NCBI GenBank assembly: GCA_964550375.1
Contig: CAZJYX010000004.1
Coordinates: forward strand, 96,501-160,500
From: JAAYXS01 sp964550375
GTDB taxonomy: Bacteria > Planctomycetota > Phycisphaerae > UBA1845 > Fen-1342
DNA: 64,000 nt
Reading direction: 5' to 3'
Under the pieces are notes generated by a model. The model saw only the letters and a program-made list of their open reading frames with translations, was not told where the DNA came from and did no database searches. Shown one piece after another: positions 25,177-34,196 of this stretch (positions within the stretch are counted from its first letter, which is position 1; the number at the start of each line of letters is the position of its first letter). A program made the translations under genes and the position numbers.

Positions 25177-27681
25177 TTGCTGGCGGCTTTCTATTTCGAA
25201 CAGCCTGCCTGGCTGGTGGCGCTCCTGGCCGTCTCCGCCGCGGCCCTTGCTCTCACCCGAGCCGGACGGCCACGCGACAGCGGCGCCGGCCACGCGACCG
25301 GCGTGCGACGGGCGGTTCTACGGCTCAGCAGCGCCGCGCTGGCCGCCGCCGCGGCCCTGGCGGTCGGCGCCTGGCTGATGCGCTCCGGGACCACGCGCGC
25401 CACCGCCCTCCTGGCGGCGCTGGCCTTGCTCGCGCTCGTGTATCTGACGCTGATGGCATATCGGCCCGCCGTCCAGGCCGTGTCACCACTTAGCCGGGCG
25501 GCCCTGATCTCGCTGCGGCTACTAGCCGGCCTGCTGCTCTTGGTGCTGATCGCGCGCCCGGCCTGGGACTGGGTCGTCGTCGAATTCCGCCGGCCTCTGC
25601 TCGTGGTGCTCCTCGATCAATCCGAGTCCATGGCCCTCGCCGCGGCGGACCAACTGCCGGCCGGCCAATCCCGCGCCGACCTCGCCAACGCGGTTTTCCA
25701 ACGCACCCGCGCCGCGCTCACCAAGCTCAGCGACACGTACGATGTGCGTCTGTATGGCTTCGGGGCCACGCACACCACCACAACTGAATGGCACATCCGG
25801 CCCGAAGCGCCCGTCACATCCCTGGCCGCCGCCCTGCGTGATGCACCGCTGCTGCGCTCCGCCGACGGCGCCGCCTCGGCCGGCGTCGTGCTCATCAGCG
25901 ACGGGGCGGACAACGTGGACGGCCCGCGCGCCGTGCGCAACGCCGCCCGCGAAATGGCCCAGCGCGCCATCCCCCTCTGGGCCGTCGGCGTGGGCCCGCC
26001 GCCTGGCCAGACCCCCATGGTGGAGTTGACACCGCTGGTGTTGCCGCGCCAGCTCGGCATCCGCGACCGCCTGCGTGTCCCCGTCTCCGCCCGCGTTCAG
26101 GGCTGTGCCGGCACATTCGTCACGCTCCAGCTTCTCTGGGGCACGGAACCGACCACCGAGCAGCGTCGGCGCATCGACCGCGACACCCAACAGCTTCGCC
26201 ACGAATATGAACTAGTCCCGCCCGGACCCGGCGTGCAGCGCCTCACCGCCCGTGTCACCCTCGCGGAAACCCTCGGCGGACAGTCGTTCGAAACCTTCGC
26301 CCTGGTCGACGTGCGCGACCAGGGTATCCGCATCCTGCACCTCGAAGACGCCCCCCGCAGCGAAGCTGCTTTCATCGCCCGCGCCCTGCGCTCCGACCCA
26401 CGCCTCGAAGTCGTCGCCGATTTCTTCTTCAACGCACCCGGCCACGCACCGCAGCCGGTCGCATGGTCCGACTACGACGTCATCATCCTCGGCCGCCTGC
26501 GCAAACCACTCCCCGCAGACACCCTGCAAGACCTCGCCCGCGCCGTCACGCAACACGGCACCGGCCTGCTGCTGGCCGGCGGCCGCGGCCTGCTAAACGA
26601 CGTCAATCACGACGGCGGCCCCCTGGCCACGCTCAGCCCAGCGCAGCTTGTCCTCGACCAGTTCGGCCTCGACGGCCCCTTGCCGTTCCAGCTCACTGAC
26701 TCCGGCGCCCGCCATCCGATCCTTCAACCAAGCGTCCCCGACCATCCCGCCCCCACGACCCAAAGCGCCGCCGATACGACGGACGCCTGGTCCAACCTGC
26801 CGCCACTGAGCGGCGCCGCCGTCCTGGGCGCCACCAAACCCATCGCCTCGGTCCTCGCCGTCACCAGCGGTGACCGACCTTTGCTCGTCGCACATGAGGT
26901 CGGGCGCGGCCGCTGCGTCGCGGCGGCCTGGGAGACCACCTGGCCGTGGGCCCTGTACTCTGAGCAGGGCCGCGAGCTGCACCACCGCCTGTGGCGGCAA
27001 ACCGCCCTCTGGCTCGCCAACCGCCGACCGCACGCCTGGGTCCTGACCGATCGGCCGGAATACCCCCTCGCCGCCCTCGAACAGGGCCGCCGCCGCGTGC
27101 GCATCCGCGCCGGCCTGAGCGGCCTCGATTTGCTCAGCCAGCCTGAGACCCTCGCCACCGCCGACGCCCGCCTAGAACTGATCATCGACGGCACCCGCCA
27201 CCCCGTCCGCCTCGAACAACGCGGCGATGAATGGCTGGCCGAACTGCCCGCGCCCGGCGACGAACTCACCAACCTACCCGCCGGCCGCTACACACTGGAG
27301 TTCACCGTACGCGGCCTGCAGTCCGACGCGTCCTCGCCGTCCGCAGAGACCGCACCCGCCCCCCCCCGCGCCGACCACGTTCTGTCCGCCGGCACAGCCT
27401 TCGACGTCCGCGCCGTCCAGCTCGAAACCACCCCTCCCACCGCCGACCTGGCCACGCTCCGCAGCGCGGCCGAGGAGACCGCCTCCGCCGGCGGCAGCTA
27501 CCACGACCTGGCCGCTCTCCCGCAACTGCTCGACCGGCTTCTGGCCACCGATCGTCGAACCGAGATCCGCCGAACCATGCGCTACAGCACTGTCAGTAAT
27601 GAGCCCTGGGTCCTGCTTGTGGCGCTCACGGCCGTCCTGGCCCTCGAGTGGTCCATCCGCAAACGGCTCGGGCTGGCATAG
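25177..27681 (+). CDS. Membrane-anchored von Willebrand factor A domain protein
   Basis: 834 aa from a TTG start with GGAG 7 nt upstream. Three N-terminal membrane helices lie within residues 8-130 and one near the C-terminus (WVLLVALTAVLALEWSI). A vWA domain follows with an intact MIDAS (VLLDQSESM, Asp147-Ser149-Ser151) and LISDGADN. A glutamine-amidotransferase-like Rossmann domain (YDVIILGRLRKPL, LLLAGGRGLL) sits at about 425-560. This order matches large planctomycete membrane proteins of the BatA/vWA group, whose function is unsettled. ResB starts 173 bp downstream on the same strand. The role in cytochrome maturation, if any, is only suggested by position. Confidence 0.85.
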   Translation: MLAAFYFEQPAWLVALLAVSAAALALTRAGRPRDSGAGHATGVRRAVLRLSSAALAAAAALAVGAWLMRSGTTRATALLAALALLALVYLTLMAYRPAVQAVSPLSRAALISLRLLAGLLLLVLIARPAWDWVVVEFRRPLLVVLLDQSESMALAAADQLPAGQSRADLANAVFQRTRAALTKLSDTYDVRLYGFGATHTTTTEWHIRPEAPVTSLAAALRDAPLLRSADGAASAGVVLISDGADNVDGPRAVRNAAREMAQRAIPLWAVGVGPPPGQTPMVELTPLVLPRQLGIRDRLRVPVSARVQGCAGTFVTLQLLWGTEPTTEQRRRIDRDTQQLRHEYELVPPGPGVQRLTARVTLAETLGGQSFETFALVDVRDQGIRILHLEDAPRSEAAFIARALRSDPRLEVVADFFFNAPGHAPQPVAWSDYDVIILGRLRKPLPADTLQDLARAVTQHGTGLLLAGGRGLLNDVNHDGGPLATLSPAQLVLDQFGLDGPLPFQLTDSGARHPILQPSVPDHPAPTTQSAADTTDAWSNLPPLSGAAVLGATKPIASVLAVTSGDRPLLVAHEVGRGRCVAAAWETTWPWALYSEQGRELHHRLWRQTALWLANRRPHAWVLTDRPEYPLAALEQGRRRVRIRAGLSGLDLLSQPETLATADARLELIIDGTRHPVRLEQRGDEWLAELPAPGDELTNLPAGRYTLEFTVRGLQSDASSPSAETAPAPPRADHVLSAGTAFDVRAVQLETTPPTADLATLRSAAEETASAGGSYHDLAALPQLLDRLLATDRRTEIRRTMRYSTVSNEPWVLLVALTAVLALEWSIRKRLGLA

Positions 27682-27737
27682 CGGTCCGCGCGGGCTGCTG
27701 CAGCGGCCGCACCTGTAGCCCCCCACACTCCACCGGG

Positions 27738-27854
27738 TATACTGCCCGCTCGTACACCGGCCGGGCCGCGGCAAAAGGCCGCTTTCCCCTGGCGGCCCGG
27801 GCGCCGCTTGGCGATACTTAAGCTGGTTGCGGGCCGCCGACTCTCGCTTGACAG
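27738..27854 (+). promoter_or_regulatory. resB leader with competing hairpins
   Basis: TATACT at 27738-27743 is a good -10 without a clear -35. Downstream, CCGGGCCGC (27761-27769) can pair with GCGGCCCGG (27792-27800). Alternatively GCGGC (27768-27772) can pair with GCCGC (27778-27782), followed by TTT. The two stems share bases and are mutually exclusive, an arrangement like an attenuator. Confidence 0.3.
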
Positions 27855-29612
27855 GTGCAGACCTTGCGCAGCTTCCTCCGCACGGTTGGTTCGTTGTGGT
27901 TCGCGGCGGTCTTGCTCGTGCTGCTGCTGATCGCAATGGCCTGCGCCACAACCTACGAGACTGCCACGTCCGCAGCCCAGGCCCTGGCGGTGTACTACCG
28001 GGCCTGGTGGTTCGAGGGCCTGCTCGCCCTCCTAGCGCTTAATACCGCTGCCGCCTTGATCGTCAGATTTCCTTTCTCCCGGCGGCTGCTCGGCTTCGTC
28101 ATCACCCACGTGTCTATTCTCGTCATCCTCGCCGGCGCGTTCATAACCAAGCACGCCGCCTTCGACGGCCGCGTGATTGTTGCTGAGGGGCAAACCGTCA
28201 CCGACATGATCAACGTTGACCGCGAAACGTTGACCGCCACCCGCACCCGCGACCAGGCCCGTGCGACGATCACCCTCCCGCCCGGGATCTTCGGTGGCTT
28301 CTCCGCCGTCGCCCAACCGCCGGCTCCCCCGCTGCAACTGGGCGACGTCGCAGTAGCCATTCAACAGTACGTGCCGGACAGCGCCTGGGTCCGCCGCATC
28401 CTCCCCGACAACGACCCGCGGCACCCGCCGGCGGTCGAGGTGGCCATGATGACCACCGCCGGGCAGACGTCCGCCTGGCTGCTGGCGGGCCGCTCCGAGC
28501 CGCTCGCGGACCGCGCGGTCTCGTTTCGCCACATCACCGACGTCGCCGAGTGGAATGAACTGCTCGCCGCGGCCGAGGCCGCCGACGCGGAAGTCGTTGT
28601 CCGGGCCGTTGTCGGCGGCACAACGTTCGATTTCCCCCTGGCGGACTGCCTGAACCAGCCCGTGCCGATCGGGCAGACCGGCTACTCGCTCCGCGTGTTG
28701 CGCTACATGGCACACGCCGTCGTAGCCGCGCGCGGGCAGATCATCGACGATCCTACGCGGCCCTCCAATCCCGTGATCGAAGTCGAGATCAGTTCGCCCG
28801 ACCAGACCGAGACCCGCTACGCCTTCGCCAACTTCCCCGGCTTCCGGCACGGCGGCCAGGACATCCGGGAGCTCGAAATGATCCTGTTGGCGGGCGCCGC
28901 CGACCAGCCCGGCACGCCGGTGCAGATCTTCCAGGACCCCGCCGACGGCCTGCACATTCGCTTCAATACCGGCGGCGGCGCGGGCCCCCTGCAAGAGCTT
29001 GAGGCCGCCGTGCCACGCGAAGCGCCCTGGCCCGGTACTACGTACGCCGTGCTGCGCCGCCTGCCGCACGCCCGCACCGACCGCGTCCTCGAGCAGATCC
29101 ACCCGCCACGCGCCCAGCGCGAACCCGCCATCCTCGTGACCGTGACCAGCGCCGGCCAATCCAGCCCGCATTGGCTCCAGAAGGACCGCGCCGTGCCAGT
29201 CACCATCGGATCGACGCAGCTCGAGCTGACGTATGCCAACGAGCGCGTCCCGCTCGGCTTCGCCCTCACCCTCGACGCCTTCAACCTGGGCTACTACCCG
29301 GGCGGCCGCAGCCCCCGCTCCTACGAAAGCCTGATTACGCTCGTCGATCCCGGCAGCGGCCGCGCCCGCAATGCCGTGGTCACGATGAACCGTCCCGTTA
29401 CCCACGGCGGCTACGAGTTCTTCCAGTCCAGCTACAGCATGGAGACCGGCCAGACTTACAGCTACCTGAGCGTCGCACGCGATCCGGGCCGCCCCATTGT
29501 CTACTTCGGTTACGTAGCGCTGCTGGCCGGCATGTTGATCGTGCTGGCAACGCGCCTCGCCGCCCGGCAACGCGCCGCCGCCCGCCAAACCCCGGCAGGA
29601 GGCCAGGCCTGA
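27855..29612 (+). CDS. resB: Cytochrome c biogenesis protein ResB-like
   Basis: 585 aa with a GTG start. Three N-terminal helices (SLWFAAVLLVLLLIAMACAT; FEGLLALLALNTAAALIV; FVITHVSILVILAGAFI), a large periplasmic beta domain and a final helix (VYFGYVALLAGMLIVLAT) match the ResB/Ccs1 layout. The late motif GGYEFFQSSYSMETGQTYSYL is the usual ResB closing signature. With the CcsA/ResC protein it forms the system II heme-export and cytochrome c synthetase complex. The two genes abut (stop 29610-29612, next ATG 29613). Confidence 0.9.
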   Translation: MQTLRSFLRTVGSLWFAAVLLVLLLIAMACATTYETATSAAQALAVYYRAWWFEGLLALLALNTAAALIVRFPFSRRLLGFVITHVSILVILAGAFITKHAAFDGRVIVAEGQTVTDMINVDRETLTATRTRDQARATITLPPGIFGGFSAVAQPPAPPLQLGDVAVAIQQYVPDSAWVRRILPDNDPRHPPAVEVAMMTTAGQTSAWLLAGRSEPLADRAVSFRHITDVAEWNELLAAAEAADAEVVVRAVVGGTTFDFPLADCLNQPVPIGQTGYSLRVLRYMAHAVVAARGQIIDDPTRPSNPVIEVEISSPDQTETRYAFANFPGFRHGGQDIRELEMILLAGAADQPGTPVQIFQDPADGLHIRFNTGGGAGPLQELEAAVPREAPWPGTTYAVLRRLPHARTDRVLEQIHPPRAQREPAILVTVTSAGQSSPHWLQKDRAVPVTIGSTQLELTYANERVPLGFALTLDAFNLGYYPGGRSPRSYESLITLVDPGSGRARNAVVTMNRPVTHGGYEFFQSSYSMETGQTYSYLSVARDPGRPIVYFGYVALLAGMLIVLATRLAARQRAAARQTPAGGQA

Positions 29613-31472
29613 ATGTCCACCCTGGTTCTGACGTTGGCTACGCTGATCCTCGCCACCCCGGCACCCGCTGCGGCCCGCCTGCCGACCGCTCTCGACCTCG
29701 AGACGTTTCGTCGCCTGCCGACCCAGCACAACGGCTACATGCCGCCGGTTGACACCCTCGCGCGCGATATCGTCCACAGTGTCACCGGCTCGCGGACGCC
29801 GGAAGGCCGCGACCCCGTCCTGCTGCTCCTGGCCTGGACCTTCGACCCCACGGCCTGGCGCCGCGAGCCACTCATCAGGATCCCAAGTGCGGCCCTACGG
29901 CGCGAGTTGAAGCTCAATCCCGATCGAACCACCTTCACCTACGACGAACTAGCCACGCACGGCCCCCTGCTCGAACCAATCGACGCCTTACGGCGACGCG
30001 GACCGGGCTTCAAGCTAGATCCGCTCGAAGCGGAAGCAGCCGGCATATACGAACGCCTGCTGCTGCTGCGCCGCGTCTTCACCGGCGCCGCCCTGCCGCT
30101 GATTCCCAGCCCGGACAGCGTGATCGCACCGTGGCAACCCATCGGCGCGCTCGGCACGGCGGACACCCATCAGACCACCGCCGTCCACGTCGCCTGGGCG
30201 TCCTTGCGGTCGGCCTTCCTGGCCAACGACCGGCAGGCTTTCACCGCCGCCTCCGAACAACTGGCCCTGGCCCTGGCCACCCTCCCCACCGCTTATCAGC
30301 CCGCGCCGGAGCAACTCGACCGCGAGCTGCACTACAACCGCCTGCAACCATACCGCCGCGCCTGGTTCACGTTGCTCGCCGCCACCGGCCTCACGCTCGC
30401 CGCTACTCTCCTCGCCCAGTCACGCTCGCCCCGTCTGGCCCCGCTGCGGCGGGCGGTTGATCTGCTTGCTTTGGCCGCGATCCTGCTCGGTTTCGGCTTG
30501 CTCTCCTACGGCATGTGGCTGCGCTGGCACATTGCCGACCGCCTGCCCGCCGCCAATATGTTCGAATCACTGCTGTTCGTCGGCTGGGGCGCGGGCGTGC
30601 TGGCCATTACCGCGGCCATAATCGCGGCCTGTACCGGCCGCGCCCGCATCGTGGCGCTGACGTCCACGGCCATGGCCGCCCTCGCCCTGCTGCTGGCCGA
30701 CTGTCTGCCGATTGACAGCTTCATCCGCCCCGTGGCCCCCGTCCTACTCGACACGATCTGGATGTCCCTGCACGTCCCGGTCATCATGGGCTCGTACGCC
30801 GTCCTGGCCCTGGCCGTGCTGGTCGCGCACGCCCAGCTTGTGCTGCTCGCGGTCTGGCCGCGCCGCCACGCGCTCGCCGCCAAAGTGGACTCCCTGCACT
30901 ACTGGTTCGCCCTGGTCGGCGCCTGGATGCTCCTCGCCGGGATCATCACCGGCAGCATGTGGGGCGCCGCGTCGTGGGGACGCTACTGGGGCTGGGATCC
31001 CAAGGAAGTCTGGTCGCTCGTGGCCTTTCTCGCCTACATGGCCATCCTGCACGTCCGCCTCGATCACGAGCGCATCCCCCGCTGGGCCTACGCAGTGGCC
31101 GGCCTTCTAGCAATCGCCTTGCTCGTTATCGTCAGTGGGCACCTCGGCCGGCTAACGCCCCTCAAGCTCTTGGCGGTTGTCGGCACCGCCGTCGCCGCCG
31201 TGATCTTCGTCCTCGCCCGCGGCCCCTTGGCGACCGCCCTCAAGAGCGTGGTGGCCTTCTGGCTGATCATCATGACCTATGTCGGCGTCAACTACGTCCT
31301 CGGCACCGGCCTGCACAGCTACGGCTTCGGCACCGGCCCGGTCGTGCGCTGGATGTTCCTGCTCGGCGGCATCGACCTGGCCCTGATGGTCGCCTGTTCC
31401 GCCGCGTACTTCCTGCGTACGAGGCTTACGGCACCCCCGCCGGCCCTCGCTGCCTCCGCTACGCGCGGCTGA
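29613..31472 (+). CDS. ccsA: Cytochrome c biogenesis protein CcsA/ResC
   Basis: 619 aa. A periplasmic N-terminal extension of about 250 residues after a signal-like helix precedes the CcsA membrane domain. The heme-binding tryptophan-rich motif reads GRYWGWDPKEVWSL (Trp459, Trp461, Trp467). Conserved flanking histidines are seen in LHVPVIMGSYA and ILHVRLDHERI. The protein attaches heme to CxxCH apocytochromes with ResB. The N-terminal domain (contains MPPVDTLARDIV) is longer than in Bacillus ResC; similar extensions occur in planctomycetes. No ResA or CcdA is in the window. Confidence 0.93.
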   Translation: MSTLVLTLATLILATPAPAAARLPTALDLETFRRLPTQHNGYMPPVDTLARDIVHSVTGSRTPEGRDPVLLLLAWTFDPTAWRREPLIRIPSAALRRELKLNPDRTTFTYDELATHGPLLEPIDALRRRGPGFKLDPLEAEAAGIYERLLLLRRVFTGAALPLIPSPDSVIAPWQPIGALGTADTHQTTAVHVAWASLRSAFLANDRQAFTAASEQLALALATLPTAYQPAPEQLDRELHYNRLQPYRRAWFTLLAATGLTLAATLLAQSRSPRLAPLRRAVDLLALAAILLGFGLLSYGMWLRWHIADRLPAANMFESLLFVGWGAGVLAITAAIIAACTGRARIVALTSTAMAALALLLADCLPIDSFIRPVAPVLLDTIWMSLHVPVIMGSYAVLALAVLVAHAQLVLLAVWPRRHALAAKVDSLHYWFALVGAWMLLAGIITGSMWGAASWGRYWGWDPKEVWSLVAFLAYMAILHVRLDHERIPRWAYAVAGLLAIALLVIVSGHLGRLTPLKLLAVVGTAVAAVIFVLARGPLATALKSVVAFWLIIMTYVGVNYVLGTGLHSYGFGTGPVVRWMFLLGGIDLALMVACSAAYFLRTRLTAPPPALAASATRG

Positions 31473-31513
31473 ATCCCACCCCGCTATCCCCCGCTGACCG
31501 GCCACCGCCGCAC

Positions 31514-33907
31514 TCAACTCGCCGCCGCGCCGGACCGCTCGCCCGCCCAGCGCCGTAACGTCGCGATCAACACCCGCCGATCGATCGGCTTGGTCGCGTA
31601 GTCGTTGCACCCCGCCTGCAGGCAGCGCTCGCGATCACCCGGCATCGCGTGCGCCGTCAAGGCGATGATCGCGCCCGGGTAGCTGCGCTCCCGCAGCAGA
31701 CTTGCGGCCGTGTAACCATCCATCTCCGGCATCTGCATGTCCATCAGGATGACATCGAAGGGCGTTCCGGCTGCCAACGCAACCAGCGCCTGCTCCACGG
31801 CCGCCGCGCCATTCTCGACCGCAACCACCTCCGACCCGATCCGACGCAGCATCGCCGATATCAGCCGCTGGTTGTCCAGCCCATCCTCTGCCAGCAGAAT
31901 CCTGATGCCCAGTTCGGCTGGGTCGCGCACTGCCGGCTGCACCGCTTCCGCGCAGAAGCCCACACCGTCGAAGGGCTGCGCGACCAGCTCGACGCCCACC
32001 AGCGAACCGGTACCCACGGTCAGACGCACGTGCGTCCCCCGCCCCGGCTCCGTCGCCACGATCCACACGTCGCCGCCCAGCCCGTTCGCCAGCCGCCGGC
32101 TGATCGCCAACCCCAGCCCCGTGCCGCCGAACCTCCGGCTGGTGGATCCGTCGGCCTGTGCAAACGGCCGAAAGAGTCGCTCCACCTGCTCCTCCGACAT
32201 GCCTAAGCCTGAGTCAAGTACATCGAACCGCATCAGCGGCGCCGCATCCCTATTCGGCGTGGCCATGCCGACCACCACGCGCACCCCGCCGCGCTCCGTG
32301 AACTTGATCGCGTTGCCCACCAGGTTGATCAATATCTGGCGCAGCCGCGTGGGGTCGCTGCGAATCATCCGCGGAACCGGGCCGTCCGCTGCTACCTCGA
32401 ACGTCAGTCCCTTCTCCCTGGCCCGCGCGCCCATCAGCGAACAGACGTCCGCCACAGTTGCCGCCGGCGCGCACGGCACCTGCTCGATCTCCAGCTTGCC
32501 CGCTTCAATCTTCGACAGATCCAGAATGTCGTTGATGATCCCCAGCAGGTACCGGCCGTTTCGGTCGATCGTGCTGACCGCCTCCAACCGCTCCTCTTCC
32601 GACAACCCCGCCTCGAGCAGCGTCTCCGCAAAACCCAGAATCGCCGTCATCGGCGTGCGAATCTCGTGGCTCATGTTCGCCAGAAACTCGCTTTTTGACT
32701 GGTTGGCCGCCTCCGCCGCCGCCAGCGCCGCCCGCAGCTCGCGCGCCGCCCGCTTCCGCGCCGTAATATCCGTCACAACCGCGAGCAACTGCCGCTGCCC
32801 ACGGCTCTGCACGGCCGTCCCGTGCACCTCCACGTCCAACATGCTGCCGTCCCGCCGCACATCCACCGACTCCACGTGGAACTTCCCCGTCGCCGCCAGC
32901 GCCACCTGGAAGCTTTCGAACTCGCCATAGTGGTCCGGATGCACGATGTCCCGGCCGTGCAACTTCACCATCTCGGCGTGCGTATAGCCATGTAGCTCGC
33001 ACGCCGCCGGGTTGGCGTCCACGATCCGCCCGTCGACGTCAAACAGCAGCATCGCGTCCGGCACCGACTCGAAGATCTGCCGGTGATACTCCTCGCTGGC
33101 CCGCAGCTCGTCCTGCCCGTACTGCCGCGCCAACTCCGCCCGCCGGGCCCACCGCCGCAGCCAATACGTTCCCAACCCGGCGATTACGCTCGCCAGCAGC
33201 GCCGGCACCAGCCCCCACAGCGCCGCCCCACGCATCGACGCCAGTCGCCGCTCGTATTCATCCGATGTGATGTCCACCCCCACCACGCCCACCAGCCGGC
33301 CCGCCGAGTCATGGAACGGCGCGAAGCCGCTGATGAGCGAGCCCCACTTGTCCTGGTACGCCCCCCGCGTTGATGTCGCCCGCCCCTCGCGCAAGGCCTC
33401 CAGCATCGCCGGATCCGGCGACTCATACAGCTCCATGATCCCCGAGTGATCCTCCACGCCGTCCCCGTCCGCGTCCCCCGGCGGCGTGGCGTCGAGCACA
33501 AAGTAAACCTCGTCATCCTCCAGGATCACCGTGTACACGAACCGCAGCCCGTCCACCGCCTCCAGCACCCGCCGCATCGGCGCAACCGCCCGGCAGTACT
33601 CCTCGTTGAACTCCTGTTCCGCCGACCGGAACTGCCGATGCGCATCGCCATCCACCAGGGCCGCAACCGCCTGCGCCTGCCGGATAAGGCTGCTGTACAG
33701 AATGGCCCTGCACGCCTCGTCGGCACGCCGGTGCAACAGCACCGTGCTGAACGCCGCCGTCAGAAACAAAACGGCCCCGACCACCAGCCCGTCCCGCACG
33801 GGGTGGATGCGACCAGCCCAGTGGCTTCCCACCCGCCGGGTCCGCGTAATTCGACTACTCACTGCGATTCCATCGCTCCATCCGCGCGGCGCAAGTGTGC
33901 GCACCAC
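31514..33907 (-). CDS. Hybrid sensor histidine kinase with PAS and receiver domains
   Basis: 797 aa from a GTG start; a GTG at 33862 is an alternative. Order of domains: membrane helix near 38-58; extracytoplasmic sensor (about 60-230, with DATPPGDADGDGVEDHSG and GVVGVDITSDEYERR, dCache-like); second helix near 232-252; PAS (IFESVPDAMLLFDVDGRIVD) at 275-390; HisKA with phospho-acceptor His414 in NMSHEIRTPM; HATPase (NLVGNAIKFTE; FGGTGLGLAISRRL); and a receiver domain with phospho-acceptor Asp723 (MDMQMPEMDG) and Lys in ATKPID. It probably relays an external signal, perhaps to a separate HPt protein; no partner is adjacent. Confidence 0.93.
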   Translation of the reverse strand: MVRTLAPRGWSDGIAVSSRITRTRRVGSHWAGRIHPVRDGLVVGAVLFLTAAFSTVLLHRRADEACRAILYSSLIRQAQAVAALVDGDAHRQFRSAEQEFNEEYCRAVAPMRRVLEAVDGLRFVYTVILEDDEVYFVLDATPPGDADGDGVEDHSGIMELYESPDPAMLEALREGRATSTRGAYQDKWGSLISGFAPFHDSAGRLVGVVGVDITSDEYERRLASMRGAALWGLVPALLASVIAGLGTYWLRRWARRAELARQYGQDELRASEEYHRQIFESVPDAMLLFDVDGRIVDANPAACELHGYTHAEMVKLHGRDIVHPDHYGEFESFQVALAATGKFHVESVDVRRDGSMLDVEVHGTAVQSRGQRQLLAVVTDITARKRAARELRAALAAAEAANQSKSEFLANMSHEIRTPMTAILGFAETLLEAGLSEEERLEAVSTIDRNGRYLLGIINDILDLSKIEAGKLEIEQVPCAPAATVADVCSLMGARAREKGLTFEVAADGPVPRMIRSDPTRLRQILINLVGNAIKFTERGGVRVVVGMATPNRDAAPLMRFDVLDSGLGMSEEQVERLFRPFAQADGSTSRRFGGTGLGLAISRRLANGLGGDVWIVATEPGRGTHVRLTVGTGSLVGVELVAQPFDGVGFCAEAVQPAVRDPAELGIRILLAEDGLDNQRLISAMLRRIGSEVVAVENGAAAVEQALVALAAGTPFDVILMDMQMPEMDGYTAASLLRERSYPGAIIALTAHAMPGDRERCLQAGCNDYATKPIDRRVLIATLRRWAGERSGAAAS

Positions 33908-34196
33908 GGGCGCACCGCGAGATCAGCCAGTAACCGCCGACCGCCACCGGTTCGCGGCGTACCGCCGGCCCGCAGTTATTCATCGGACACCCCGCGCGCC
34001 CAGTTAGCTAGCGGCTTACGCCCCACTATCCGTCCTATAACCCCACCCAGCGGGCGCCCCCCAGGCATGCCGGCACCCTGCACCGCCCAGCCCCACCCGA
34101 GATTCTGCTTGACTTGCGCTTCCCACCCCAACCACCATACCATTCGTGGGCTGACCTATCCCAACGGGAGCACACGCCTCCCGGAAAGGCGCCGCC

